Positions 14,201-26,332 of a stretch of 64,000 nt of DNA are shown here, one piece after another. The translations under genes and the position numbers were made by a program. Source of the DNA: Trochalopteron elliotii. Taxonomy: Eukaryota > Chordata > Aves > Passeriformes > Leiothrichidae. The notes beneath the pieces were generated by a model. That model was given only the letters and a program-made list of their open reading frames with translations. It had not been told where the DNA came from and made no database searches. Location: positions 926,566 to 990,565 of the forward strand of contig JANPWX010000108.1 in the NCBI GenBank assembly GCA_024734555.1, written 5' to 3'. Each line of letters opens with the position of its first letter. Position 1 is the stretch's first letter.

Positions 14201-14590
14201 CAGGAAGTGGGAAGTACTGCGAGATTTGCTTTTGTAGTGCATCCTGATCTGAACTAAAATGCTACCACACATACACCCAGAGGCAACTGCGTCCCACTGT
14301 TTGAGAACATTCCCAATCACAGTTTAATTTACCAGTTCACCCAGTTCAATTGCACATAAAAATTGTGTGAGGCTTTGGCATGCTAAGTGGAAATTGGATT
14401 TTAAATTTTATTGCTAAAATTGAGTAAATCTCTACTGAATGTTTGAACTGTCATTCTTCAAGTGCCTAGAATAAATTTGGGAAAGCTTGCAAGTGGGTGC
14501 AAAAACCAGGGCTGTTATATATAGACTATGTTCATGAATTGTTTTAAACATGTCTCGCTACTGTATCTCAGAAGAGAAAAGGGTGGGGGG
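8279..14590. other. Non-coding sequence, no gene recognised
   Basis: Mostly unique AT-rich DNA. Two GC-richer stretches, about 11210-11770 and 12790-13380, carry several overlapping minus-strand ORFs of 62-108 codons (11209-11535, 12912-13202, 12836-13087). The frames overlap each other and none contains a domain I recognise. They may be decayed repeats or non-coding transcript sequence. A 10-bp inverted repeat with a 7-base loop lies at 11161-11187. A possible ancient repeat at about 8985-9165 is listed separately. Confidence 0.7.
8985..9165. repeat. Possible ancient interspersed repeat remnant (unnamed)
   Basis: The stretch contains the phrase GGCACCTAAATACCTTTG at about 9031-9048. From memory this resembles a common motif of old amniote repeats. 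It is followed by a short palindrome, CACCTAA-T-TTAGGTG, at 9143-9157. The repetition of CACCTAA in both orientations suggests a decayed mobile element, but I cannot name the family or find its ends. Confidence 0.22.
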
Positions 14591-14593
14591 GGA

Positions 14594-14613
14594 AGAGAGA
14601 GAGAGAGAGAGAG
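14594..14613. repeat. (AG)n dinucleotide microsatellite
   Basis: Ten AG/GA units directly follow a G-rich run (GGGTGGGGGGGG, 14581-14592). The combined stretch is a strongly purine-biased tract of about 33 bases. Confidence 0.95.
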
Positions 14614-17600
14614 GATGTGAATGTTAAAAGGAAAGAGAAAGGCCTAAACAGGATTTCTTCTTAGATTACAAAAATCTTCACAGTAAATTTACAACCAAAA
14701 TTTCCAGCCCTGACTAAAGCAAGTGATGTTTGGCACACTGCATCTGTAGGCCTTGAGCTTTAATTACACCACATTATCTTTCACTGTAAGATCTGGCTGG
14801 CAGTTGCCTTTAGGTTGGAATCCAAACTGATAAGGAGCTTTTTATCATTACAGAGTACATCAGACGTAGTTTGTAAGGAGCAGATAATCATCTGCTGTAC
14901 CAACCTGCCTATTCTAGTTGAAGTTGCCCCCAGGGAACAGATACCAGAAACTTTACATTTAGAACACTTAAAAAGAAAGATCCCTGGCAAATGTGGCAGT
15001 GTAAGTGGTATTTAAAGAAGAGCTGTGTAATATAGTACCTAAATAATTTTATAGTCCCACTGCTATTTTAGTATGCTGGTAGGATATCTGAACCACTTGC
15101 TCTTGACTTGTACCTTGTCTGTAATGATGTTATGCATAATGCAGCAAAAGGAATTCTTTCCTGAGCAGGGGAGCAGAAGTGAACAGAAGTGCTTTTTACA
15201 ACTTATCTCTTATGGATCAAAGCAAACCTCAAGCTTGCCTTATCATGTAAGCGAGTTTAGTGTCCTTGAGCTTTGCTGTTACTGTTACACATGCTTAGCC
15301 CATAGCTCTTGCTATGTTTGCATTAACTGAAATTGCATGTATAAAGATTGATTTCTCCTGGTAGTTAGCTGTCCAGTGCGTCTATTAAAATGACATGTTT
15401 TCTGGATTTACTGTGAAGATTATGCAGACATTATTAAAAAATGTATAGATATTTATTGTGGTCTATAATTATCTAAAAAAACCCCAAACCAAATTATTTC
15501 AAATATAGTGTGTGTGGGGAAAGATTAAAAAAAAAGAGAAAAGAATATGCCAATAACTGGAAAATTATTATTTTTCTGTACTTCTGTTCAGATTTTATTT
15601 TCCCTATTAGTGTTTGTGCTTTCTGTATTTGTAAAACATAACTTAAAACCAGTATAGATGTGAAGGCTGAAAGTTAGGAAATAAAATCTTGCTGTGGTCA
15701 TACAATTAAAATGAATGAGGTATTTTGTTGCTTACTACATATACTTTTCTTCCAGAAGCAGTTTAAACCTTCATTGTATACTGAGTATACAAATCATATA
15801 AGTGATAGAGTAACTGCTCAACAGTGCTATTCAACCACCAAAATGCTGTTTTAAATACAAACAAACAAAAGGCACTGTAATGTTCGACCTTAATGTCTTT
15901 TGGTGGGGGTTCTAGTACATTATGGGTCTGGACAGCATTGCTTGTCTCATTTAGATTTCAAGGTTTAGGGCAAAGTGTATATTCCATCTGGGTTTTGTGT
16001 CTTGCTGAGCAGTTTGACAGTTTCTACTAAATCATAATAATTACAACAGAAAAATGGCAATTGGTGTCTTTGAGAAAAAAGTGTCTCATGAAGCTTCCCT
16101 GTCAGACAGTCAATACATGCTTTCCTAACCGAAGAAATCCATAATAGCCAAGAAACTTATTCCTAGTGATGCATTTACCCCATCCCACCAAATCTATGTT
16201 GTACTCTTGTAGGAAGACAGTTTAACTGGTTGGGTGGTTGTGCTGCTGTTGGTCTTGTAGCTTGCCAGCCTGCAGCTATTATTTTTTTGCTAGTTCAGCA
16301 CTTCTTCAAAAGAATGCTCATTTTCCAGGAAAAAAAATGCCATAGAAAGGATCCTGAAAATGTACTCTGGGCATATTTAGGTATTCAGCTATGCTCCACT
16401 TTCATCTGTTGTTTTTTGTAAACCAGAAAGGGATGAGCCAGTTCGCATTCCAAAGCCATGTAGTTATGTAAGAAACTCACGTAGAATTCAGGTAATACAT
16501 CAGGACTTGCATTAAAATCATGGATCCAGTTGCCCAAAGGTATCTGAGACTGGAGCTGGCACTCTTTCTGCTGTGTTTGGACCCATGGGCAGAAAGAGTG
16601 TGCAAGTGACTACTCAGAGATTTCCATGACTGGCTTAGTGTGCTGGTGCCAGCTTTCTATCAACATTCCGGCCTCTTCCCCAGTGATGGAGCTCTGGGTT
16701 TGGATGCTTAAATTTTGATATTCTCTTCTTCCATGGCTCTTAGAAAAGAAACAGTGGATGCCTACCTAGGTATTGATGTTACATATTCGTCTAGTATTGC
16801 CAAAATTAAAAACAGAATCAAAACAAAATCTTTACTTCAATGGGAAAAATTATACTGACAGTAAGGTTTGTTTATACCAGCAAATAATTTTTTGTCTTAC
16901 CAGTGTATGCTGTCTTGTTTTCTTTTTCTGTAAGCTCAAAGAGGCAGAGGTTATTAACGGAAAGAGCAGAGTAAGTTTTAGCTTTCATCTAGATTAAAAT
17001 GTCATAGGTCTCAGTTAATTTTGCCCATGGATAGCCTATTTGTTCTTTCCTTTAGTTGACTGTACTGGGTTTTTGAGCCTGTGAGCAAAAATATCTTTCA
17101 AGTATCTTCTAAGTCTTATTTTGGCACTCAGCTACTCAGGCTTTCCTTTGAACACAATCCCTCTCTATACAAATAGGAATACTCCTTATATGGTTGTATT
17201 CTGGCATCATTAACAACCTCTATGAGTTTTGTTGTTGACAGAATACAGCCAAGATTTTGCCTTCCAAAAAACTCCAGAAAAAACTATGCAAACTTGCTTC
17301 AGGTTTTTATTTTTTTATTTGCTTTTTAAAAGTCAACTGAAGATGTTTACATAAAACATGGGGATGCCACAAACACTGAACAGGTTAAGGGAAATGTTTG
17401 GGTTGGAATGAATCAAATATGGTGCATAATTTGGGTCAGGACTCTGCAGACTTCATGGTATAGAAGTGGCAACAGCCGCAGCAGTCCCTCATACACAGGA
17501 GCAGGAGAGGGCAAATAACTGTTCACCCAAAGTTCATGAATACTGCAGTCTGAGAAACCATGAACTAGATGTTTCTCCTAGAGGTTTCTCATTTTTGCAT

Positions 17601-17640
17601 TTTTTCAACCTAATCTAAAGCCTTAGTATGTGTGAGTACT

Positions 17641-17671
17641 TATATATATTTGTATATATATATATATATAA
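17641..17671. repeat. (TA)n dinucleotide repeat
   Basis: Two TA runs are separated by TTG (17641-17650 and 17653-17671). They are short, AT-only and able to form a cruciform. Confidence 0.92.
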
Positions 17672-18017
17672 ACAATATTCTCTGAGTTACCCACTAACTA
17701 TTCAAACAGATTCTAAATCCTATGTTAAAAAATACTTTCATGTTTTAGTAATTTCCCCATAAAATAGTAACACGGAATTCCTGCATGTTGATGCAGAAAA
17801 TAAATTACAGTTGGAGTCTACATAAGCTTAGATCTTCTTTGCACAAAGCCAACATGCTCAACGTTTTCACACATAAAATATTCCAAGATATATACTAAAC
17901 TTGCACTGTAGAAACCAAGTAACTTTCTTCTCAGGGCAAGGAGAAAATGTGTCCCGTAGTTATGTTTTTAAGTGTTTGAGGGCTTTTTAATGTTACTTTT
18001 AATAACTTGGATAGATA

Positions 18018-18074
18018 TTTACTTTACAATACACTGTAAAGTAAATTACATGGATATTACTTTACAGTGTATTG
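18018..18074. repeat. Overlapping perfect inverted repeats (two alternative hairpins)
   Basis: An 18-base perfect inverted repeat has arms at 18027-18044 (CAATACACTGTAAAGTAA) and 18057-18074, with a 12-base loop. The left arm also overlaps a second perfect inverted repeat of 11 bases: TTTACTTTACA at 18018-18028 and its complement at 18035-18045, with a 6-base loop. The same bases can therefore fold in two mutually exclusive ways. No transposon ends, target duplication or terminator-like T run is seen around it. Creation by template switching during replication is a simple explanation. Confidence 0.9.
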
Positions 18075-18937
18075 GATCCAAAGGTTTTGGAGTGGGATCA
18101 GGTAGAGTTCTCTTAGCATTCATGGCACCTCTTGTGATCTTGGATCTTTTTGGCTTTGGCCATAAATTGAATGAAGAGTACTGCAGAGAAATGGGGAGTT
18201 TATTGAATTCAGGGTTTTCCAATGTTACTGATTATGACTTACAGCAACTCCAGTGATAATTAGGCCCAGAAAAATTAAGTTTTTGGTGGATTCCATAGTG
18301 TTTCTCTTCGGGTATTAAAGCTTACCCTGTTCTGATAAGAGATATCATTCCTTCCCTCATCCTCCCTGCCAAGGATAAATGTCAAATCAGTTATAAGATT
18401 TTATGCCTGTTTATGTATAGCATGAAACTGTTCTCTTCTTTACATGATTAATGCTATGAACTTCAGTGTCACTACTGAAATAGTGGGTGAGCTGGATTTG
18501 ACTGTGAATGTATGCACTGTGTGTTGTATACAATTTATAGGTGCCATCTCTTGTCCTCTGTATTCTTTGTTGAAAAGCATCTCTTTATTGTCTGAAAATC
18601 AGTTATAGCTGTTATACAGTGCCATCTGTATAAGAGTTGCTATTGTCAGCTTTCTAATTTCAAAAATTGCACATAATGTAAAGTAACCATAAACTGTGCT
18701 TTAAAAGCTGAGGTACATTTGTCTCTGTTATTTTTAAAGACATTTCCTTGATGACAGATACAGGTTGAGAACCTGCTGTCATTTAGGTAAGATAGTCTTG
18801 TCTCTTATTTCAGTGGGAGAAGTGTTGGGTCCATATTATAATTTGATGACATGATCATGAAGTCACTCTTGCTGGACCTAGTAGCCATTGAATGTATATC
18901 AGGCAGAATCACATTTATTACAGATAAAAAATATTGC

Positions 18938-19319
18938 AGAGTGGCTGAAGGAAATGGGTCTGTTTAGCCTGGAGAAAAGGAGGCTCAGAGACCTCATCAC
19001 TTTCTGCAAACACCAGAATGGAGGTTGTGGGCAGATGGGTGTTGGCCTTTCCCCCCAAGCAACCAGCAACAGGACAAGAGGAAATGGCCTCAAACTGCTC
19101 CAGGGGAGGTTACAGTTGGACATCAGGAAGGATTTCTTCACTGGAAGCATGGTAAGCATTGGAGTGAGCTTCCCAGAGAAGTGGTGGAGTCACCATCCTT
19201 GGAGCTGCTCAAGAAGCAACAGGATGTGGCACTTAGTGCCATGGTTTAGTTGACATGGTGGTGTTGAATTTGATGATCTTGGAGGTCTTCTCCAACCTTA
19301 ATGATTCAATGGCTCTATG
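18938..19319 (+). mobile_element. CR1 LINE, 5'-truncated 3' end
   Basis: This is about 380 bases of the 3' end of an avian CR1 retrotransposon. It opens in the ORF2 C-terminal region, read as EMGLFSLEKRRLRDLITF, which matches the CR1 pattern of LGLFSLEKRRLRGDLI with one in-frame residue lost. It continues through RTRGNGLKL and ends in the CR1 3' untranslated tail, GATGATCTTGGAGGTCTTCT, then CCAACCTTAATGATTCAATG and a final CTCTATG. CR1 normally ends in short ATTCTATG-type repeats and makes no poly(A) tail or clear target duplication, as here. The open frame at 18888-19253 is the decayed ORF2 end and not a host gene. The copy is dead because the reverse transcriptase core and the endonuclease are missing. 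Confidence 0.95.
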
Positions 19320-21655
19320 TGAGAGAAGGTAAGGAGAAAGTACTACAATAAAATGTAATATTTTATCTTATTTTTAAGTGCAGCTGTTTGCACTTTGAAA
19401 TTACTCTGTGAATCATGAGTGACTATGGAGAAGTCAGTGAGTAAGACTGGGGCTTGATCATACTGAGTTCCTTAATATAGACCTGATCCAGAGCTTATTC
19501 AAGTCTGTTGGAATTTTTTCATGCGTCATGAATATAAAGTTGATCTGGCCCTGCATTAGGAATCCTTTATTTCCCCAATTATTACCAAGGTTTGAAATTC
19601 ACCATGTACAGAGGGGCAACAGAGTCTGTAAAAGACAAATAATCATTAAAGCCATAAGATTAGACCTTAAGTGGGAAGAAAATGATGCAGAGGCCTTTTG
19701 TTGCTCTAGTACGTAGAGTGAATTATTGTGAGGATGAACCTTTATCCAATTTGCCTTATCTCCAAATAGTTTTTCTACAGCTTGATAGTATTATCATTTT
19801 ATTAATTAAAAAATAGAATACTTTTCCTCCACCATATCAAGATAAATGCATTTTATCTTTCATCTGATGAAACTTCTGTACTGTAATCCAAATAACAAAA
19901 AATCTTATGATAATGAACAGCATGTGGGAGTGGATTCTTATATTAAAACCAATTTGTACCTTAAAAACATTTTTTTAGTTTTCCGATTTACTGTTATAAG
20001 ACATTACGACTATTTCTAGTCCCCTCAATAAAGACTTCTTTTCCATTAAGACAAAACGTGACTCACAAATGCACTTAAAAAACAGCTATCGTATTAAATG
20101 AGACCTTACACAATGAAAGTTGGTTTCAAGCTGTCCCATGACTCAAGTAATTATTATTTCTCCAAATATTTATACTTGATTGTTATGCTCACCACAAGAT
20201 GCCTTCTTGCATAATCTGACATTTACCATGTTTTAGTCTCAAATAAATATTTTTAGTTATACAGAAGGTAAAAATCAAGACAAAGACTCATAAAACCTTG
20301 GAATAGCAAATCTAGTTTTAAACCAGCTTTTGTCCCTCCTCTGCTTCAATCCACTAGCAACTCAACTTTTGCACTATTCAGGGAGCTTTCTTTTGTGAGT
20401 AGCTTAAGTTTGTAAATTAGCATGAGAATAATCTTTCCTTGCATAATGTCAAAATCACTGTCTAAGGAAGCCCAATCTTTTTATGGCTTTCTAAATTACC
20501 AAAAAGTGCACTAATAGTGACTTTGGTGTGAACTTATCTTTTGGAACACTTTCTTATTAAAAAGCGTAAAGAAAATGGGTTTGGTTTTGGTTTTTTTTAA
20601 ACTTCTGTTAATGTTGACACAAAAGGAGAGGTGATTTCCCTGGTGTGTTATTGATAAAACTCCAGCATCTATTTAGTGAAAATGGTGATGGTGTTGTTTG
20701 CATTGTTAAAATGTTTAACATTCGGAAAGATGAAAATCCCATAGAATGAAGCACCTATTTCTCTGGAGGGAAAATGAATGCCTAGTAAGTTTTCCTTTTC
20801 CTTCTGCAAGATGTTTTAGTTTCACTAATAGAGTGGTGAAAAAGCCGAACTTTATATAGAGTGCTTATGCTGTTAAAGCAAAAATTGAGTTTTTATTGTC
20901 TTAGTAAGGAAACAACTGCTTCCATCTAGGGGGAAGAAAATGAGATTTTCTAATAAGGAAGGACTCATCCAATTGCTTCCAAATAAAATCTGAATATTTC
21001 AGTGAAATGAGAGACCTCAGAAAATATGGATATTTAGAATGACTGCTATAGTAAAATAAGTAAGTCCATCTGCTCACTGATCCACAGGGTCTGAACTTGA
21101 ATTCAGTCTCCTCACTGCAGAATTAAGTGAGATTAAAGCTATGCTTATATATTTGGTATGAATTAAATTAATCTAAACATATGGGGGTCAGCAGTAGACC
21201 TAGAGACCCTGTATATCTTAAATTAATACATAAGTGCTACATGGCTGTGGCCTTTCCTCAGAGATAAATTGCCCCAGGGGTCACATTGCTCTCCTTGCTT
21301 TACAGTGGATAGACAGGCCAGAGCAGGGGAAAAATACACTGAAACCTTCTCTCCATGCTGGGTGGTGATTTCTATACAAAAGCCATGACAAGGGCTCTCT
21401 TCAGCAACCCTCACATCAGCAGTGAATATCCATATCCATCAGTTTGTTGTGATGGGCAGCATACAGAGGGATGGGGCAGAGTGGTGGCTCCTCAGCCACC
21501 CAGTCTGTTGCTGTTGTGTAACACCAAGCCTGGGCCCCCTCCCCTTGTGGCTGGGGAAAGAGCAGAAAGTCACCAAGTCATTGCTCCTAAAGCCCTCTCA
21601 CAGGACCTATGGATATGAAATGAATTGCCATTAGGATGGCAATCTAACTTACCCT

Positions 21656-21872
21656 TTTCTTGCCATACTTTTGCACCTTTTCTTTTTCTTTTCTAAACTG
21701 ATATTAGTTTTTTTTCCTTTGCTCTTTCCTTTGTTCACCTTCCTTTTTGTGCACACTGTCTTCCTCTTTCCTTTTCCTTATTGCCAATTAATTTTCTCAC
21801 TTCTTCATCTTTCTCTTCTGGCTTTCAAAACGTCATTTTCCAGACCTTATTCTCTCTTTTCTCTTTCTTTGT
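21656..21872. repeat. Pyrimidine-rich (CT-rich) low-complexity zone
   Basis: More than 200 bases are dominated by C and T on the + strand (CTTTTC, TTTCCTTT, TTCCTCTTTCC). The 67-codon ORF at 21671-21874 is a product of this composition, being almost all F, L, S and P, and is not a gene. Confidence 0.8.
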
Positions 21873-21954
21873 AATTTGCTTTAAATGCTTTATCTTAAAC
21901 CATAGAAATGTTTTACAGTTAAAATATAATTTAGAATTTAACATCTATTTCTAG

Positions 21955-21975
21955 TATATATATATATATATATAT
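21955..21975. repeat. (TA)n dinucleotide repeat
   Basis: A clean run of about ten TA units in AT-rich surroundings. Confidence 0.93.
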
Positions 21976-22252
21976 TTTAACTGGTTTTGGTTCTATTTCC
22001 CTTATGTTTGGCATAAATAAATAGTATTTGGAAAAGCCCTTAGGATTAGTTATAGGTTGAAGTACATTCTTAGGGGAAAAAAGGGATTAAATACATCCAG
22101 TAACACATAATGGAAAGAAAGGAAGTTGGGAGGGGTAAAACCAGTTGTGCTGACAGGATGTCTGAGGAACTCTTCTCTTCCCTAAAGCAGGCATTAGCAC
22201 TGTCTGTGAAGATTACAGCTACCCCTGTTTGCAATGTCCTTCCCCATAGGAA

Positions 22253-22290
22253 GCATTCAAAGTGAAACAGGGTATCTGAACTTTGAATGC
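22253..22290. repeat. 11-bp perfect inverted repeat
   Basis: GCATTCAAAGT (22253-22263) and its exact reverse complement (22280-22290) flank a 16-base spacer. A stem of this length is expected roughly once by chance in a window this size, so it may mean nothing. Confidence 0.85.
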
Positions 22291-25200
22291 AGACTGCAGA
22301 GAAGCATAAACAGGCAATCAAATCCAGCTATAAAAACATCTATATGTAATACATTTGAACCCTAGCATATTAGATGCTTTTTATTACAGTTATTAAGAAG
22401 AGTCTGTGAGATCTGAAAAATAGCCTTATCCTAGAGGGAAAAGAAAATGACACTCTTTATTTGAAACCATTACTTACTGTACCACTTTGGGAGGGTTAAC
22501 TGCATTGTCTAACATGCATCATCTTGGCATGCTAATTTTTCACAGGGGAATTCAGTTATGTAATTCACTATTTTCAATACTTACTGGAGTTACATGCTCA
22601 ATAGAGGGGATCACAATACGGACTTTTGTGTGTACTTAGCAATAAACATATGGAATAAATTACCAGGGAAAAGCAATCTGAAATAAAGGATACATACGGG
22701 TCAAGTTTGTTTCACGGAAGGAACAAACAGAGACTTGTAATCCAACAGCAGAAAGTCTGGGACTAAAAGACACTGAAAAGGGGCAGGTAAGAGCAAGTGG
22801 TCCTTTCTTAATCTCATAACTGCATGCATTAGAAGCTCTCATGTGTGCCTTTCATATTAAACACCAAATTTGTGGCATAATTACTTAGCTGCACTTTCAT
22901 ATGTCATCTTCAAATTCTTTAACCTCAGTGTTCTGAGTCTACAATCATTTCCCAATTAATCACTGTAAATTGCTGACAGCCTTTAACAGCCAGTGAGATG
23001 AAGCAGGAATGAATCTATATGTTCATTTCCAAGGGACAGGTTTCAAAACCTCTTACTTTACTTTTAGCAGATGAAGGCAATAAAGATGGTGTGACAACTT
23101 GCTAAGACATCATTTCTGCACTGTTACTAAAATGCTAACTTGTGGCCAGAAAGTATCACATCTGCTTACAGGGAATGTTGAGAGTTCTCATGACTTATGA
23201 GGAAAAGACACAAAATAAGAAGCAGGCCTTGCTGTTCTTGTGGGAGGAAGATGAGTGACTGGGTTTAAGGAAGTATCTTAGGTAAAATTTAGTACAAAGT
23301 GCTGGTGGAAGGAGGCCAGTGTTGCTAGAAGAAATTATCAGTAACTTGGTGAATCTATTTGTGATTAAAAGACTCAAGAGATTTTTTACCTCCTAATAAA
23401 TGTGGTAAGAAAAGTTGTGGTGCAATGTTTTCTACAAATAACAGAAGAAAGATAAACTGAGTTGAATAGAGTAATCCCATCCACCCATACATATTTTTTT
23501 TTTGTGCTGTGCTGCAGTTTAGATGGAATTTGCATATTGTGAAAGCTTCAATTTACCTCTTTCCATAGGCTTGATTTTCATCTACTGCCTGTGCTTCTGG
23601 CAGATTTTAACATGTGGTGTTAAGAAATGTGGTAAAGGTTATGTGATTAAAATAGTGTAATACTTGGTGAGGCATTTTTGTCAGCACAGGAAAGGGTAGT
23701 ATTACTGTGAAGGCTCTTCTTGGTATTGGACAATGGAAGAGACTGAGATTGTCCTTCTGAAAGAGGAACAAAGCAATAAAAGAATAAGTTTGATACTTGT
23801 CCCTCCCTCAAGTCCTAAACAATCAGATCTCACTGACTTCAGCATATTTGCTGAAGGAAATGTACTTCCTATAAAAGGAAAAAGGGGTTTTGGAGATTCT
23901 GTCAATAATGTAAATTACTTCTTCTCACTTTCAATTAAGGTGAGTAAAGAATGTGATAGTTAATATACCCAAACTTATAAATTATTGATATCCTAAATCG
24001 ATAAGGAAAGATTTAATAGTGATAGGATTATAAAATTACAACTATAAAATACAAATATTACATGGTATATTATTTTTGGATCCCACTTGTGATTATTATT
24101 CTTCAATAATTTTGCTTTTAAAAACTATATAAAATTGCAACAGATTCCTATGGGAAATCACATTCTAAAATACAGGGAAATTTAACTCTTTTGATGTTTA
24201 AAGTGAGATTTTTTAAGGCTGTTCCATGGACTTTGGTGATGCAAGGAGACCTAGCATTCAAATCCTGTAACAGGGACTGAAAATGTCAGGCTAACAGCAA
24301 TGTTAGAAAACACAATAGGTCAAATTCCTTCTTTAAGGAAATTGTTCAGTGCTATCAGTAGAATATTGCTATGTTTCATTAGTAGAGAGTTTGTTTCACT
24401 GTATGACAGATGCTATGAAAAAATTGAAGTGAAGTTGTTCTCTGCATGGGCTACAAAGTCAGCCAGACCCTCAGCATTCATTATGTTTCTGCTGCCTGGC
24501 AGCACACATGCCAAAGAACTTTGTCAGCTAATATTGTTTACTAAAAAATTGTCTTTCACAGAAATGTCGAATCCCACGTGTTCCTGTGGCTCCTTTCAGC
24601 TTTTATTGGGTATTCACTTTGCTGCCCTTGAAAATTATAAGAAGATGCTGAGCATCTGTGTTGCTGGTCCTAAGGCTTTGGGTACATTTACTGTGTAGTT
24701 ATCCTTAAGGCAAAATATCCTGTGGAAAAAAACCAAAGGAGGACACAGAAAAGCTCTGAATATTGACAGCATTATCGCAGACATTTTAGAATCAGATGAA
24801 CTGGGAAACAAAGCACTAACTTATACATCCTATTCTCATCTCTATCTATGTGTCAAATTATGCTCTCTCTATGAGAAAAACAGAATCTGAACAATTGACC
24901 TGTTGCTCATCTAGCTACAAAGAAATCATTAATCTATTATGATGCACACATACTGTTCCACCTGGCAGGAAGATGTTTGAATTTTATTTTTTGACAAAGA
25001 TTTCAAGGAAGACAGCATGCTCAAAAGGAAGAAAATCAACTGAGCATGACATAGAACTCTGATTTTTTTTTTTAAGGATCATTAAAGGGATCTTTAATGA
25101 AAGCAGCTGAGTAAAGTGTCATAGAAAGAAATAGACTCATAGAGAACCTTGAGTACATTTGTGAGAGAACAATGACATCCTTATGTTTCAAAATGAAGTA

Positions 25201-25471
25201 AGAATGTGGGGAGGCTGGGCTGAGAATTCTAGGATAATGAGGCCTTATGAAGAGGGCTGTTGTGTCCCAGAGCAACCTTTTCATTTGCCCTGGACAAGCT
25301 AAAAGGCTGTAAGAGGTACAACACATAACTCCATTCTGTGGCAGAAAGCTAGGATTATTCAAGGGAGGGTCTCCCTTGCCTTGTTGCTGAAGTTCTTTGT
25401 ATTTATTTTCTCAAATTCCTGTTGGTCCTCTTTGATCTATCTTAGCTAGGTTAATTCTGTGCTTGTGCTTG

Positions 25472-26330
25472 CAGTTGGTACAAAACTGGGAGAGGTGAGT
25501 GATAGATCAGATACATTAGGCCTGTCAGAAGGACCTGTACAGACTGGACAATTGGATCAAAAGAACCTCATGGAGTCCAACTGTAGAAAATGAAGAATTG
25601 TTCCTCTGGGAAGGCATTACCAACCCCATGTACCAGTGTTGACCTGGAAGCAACACTCTGGGAAGCCCTGCAGAGAAGACCCTGGGGGTTTTGGTGAACA
25701 ACAGATTGAGCATGAGCCAGGAACATGCCCTTCAGCCAACTGTGTTCTGACCTGCATTAGCTAGTGCAGTGGCAGCAGGTCGAAGGAGATGATCCTTCCC
25801 CTCTACTCAGCAGTGGTGAGGCCTCAACTGGAATGCTGTGTCCAGTTCTGGACTTCCCAGTACAAGAGATGAGGAACTGCCAGAGAGGGCCCAGCGAAGG
25901 GCTATGAAGATGATCAGGAGAGAGGAGCATCTCTGTTATGAGGAATGGGCGAGGGACCTGGGCCTGTTTAGCCTCGAGAAGAGAAAACTGAGAGAGCCTC
26001 ATCAATATATGTCAGTATCTGAAGGGAGGGTGTCAAGAGGAGGGGGTGATTTCCAGTGATGCCTAGTGACAGCACAAGAGGTAATGGGCACAAACTGCAA
26101 CACTGAACTATGAAAAACATACTGTCAGGGTGACAGAGCACTGGAACAGACTGCACGGGGAGCCTGTGAAGTCTTCTACTCTGCTGATATTGAAAACCCA
26201 CTTAAACGTGATTTTGTGCAACCTGCTCTAGGTAAAGCTGCTTTAGTCCTAGAGTTGGACTAGATAATTTCCAGAATAATTGGAATTCTTCCAACTCCAT
26301 TGGCATTCTATGATGCTGTGATCTTGTGAT
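25472..26330 (+). mobile_element. CR1 LINE, 5'-truncated, including ORF2 C-terminus
   Basis: This is about 860 bases of avian CR1, the longest retroposon in the window. It begins within the reverse-transcriptase part of ORF2 (ACAAAACTGGGAG...GACAATTGGATC) and passes the conserved stretch CTCTACTCAGCAGTGGTGAG. It then reads as QRRAMKMIRREEHLCYEEWA and LGLFSLEKRKL, close to the CR1 QRRATKMI...LEHLSYEERL...LGLFSLEKRRL pattern. It ends with a decayed tail, GTTGGACTAGATAATTTCCA, and finally ATTCTATGATGCTGTGATC. Compared with the usual CR1 3' region, a segment is missing around 26098-26125, between the CACAAACTG and GTGACAGAGCACTGG blocks. Frameshifts break the reading frame, so nothing is functional. 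Confidence 0.96.
25838..26059 (+). pseudogene. CR1 ORF2 C-terminal fragment (degenerate)
   Basis: This open frame of 73 codons is the best-preserved piece of the CR1 ORF2 protein in the window. It carries the QRRAMKMI motif and the LGLFSLEKRKL motif typical of the C-terminal end of CR1 reverse transcriptase. It lacks the catalytic RT motifs and the endonuclease and is open only by chance after truncation and frameshifting. Confidence 0.85.
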
Positions 26331-26332
26331 CT

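Larger units (their letters stand above)
14614..18937. other. Non-coding AT-rich sequence, no gene recognised
   Basis: No exon, RNA gene or transposon could be supported. The stretch contains a (TA)n run at 17641-17671 and a striking pair of overlapping inverted repeats at 18018-18074, listed separately. The 94-codon + strand ORF at 17972-18256 covers the inverted repeat and has no recognisable domain. Confidence 0.75.
19320..25471. other. Non-coding AT-rich sequence, no gene recognised
   Basis: Unique-looking sequence between two CR1 copies. It includes a pyrimidine-rich zone (21656-21872), a (TA)n run (21955-21975) and an 11-base inverted repeat (22253-22290). The longest ORF (24300-24698, + strand, 132 codons) has no signal peptide, domain or splice context that I recognise. 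A stretch at about 20060-20560 looks evenly complex and repeat-free and could contain conserved regulatory sequence, but nothing specific supports that. Confidence 0.7.

Noticed and set aside
18888..19253. 121-codon ORF as a possible host gene
   Set aside because: It reads as the CR1 ORF2 C-terminal end followed by CR1 3' untranslated sequence, so it belongs to the transposon.
24300..24698. 132-codon + strand ORF
   Set aside because: No recognisable family or splice context, and the cysteines are not arranged in any pattern I know. Treated as chance.
25110..25165. Reverse-oriented CR1 tail (TCATAGAAAG...CATAGAGAACC)
   Set aside because: Only a few bases resemble the inverted CR1 end, and no adjoining CR1 3' sequence follows.
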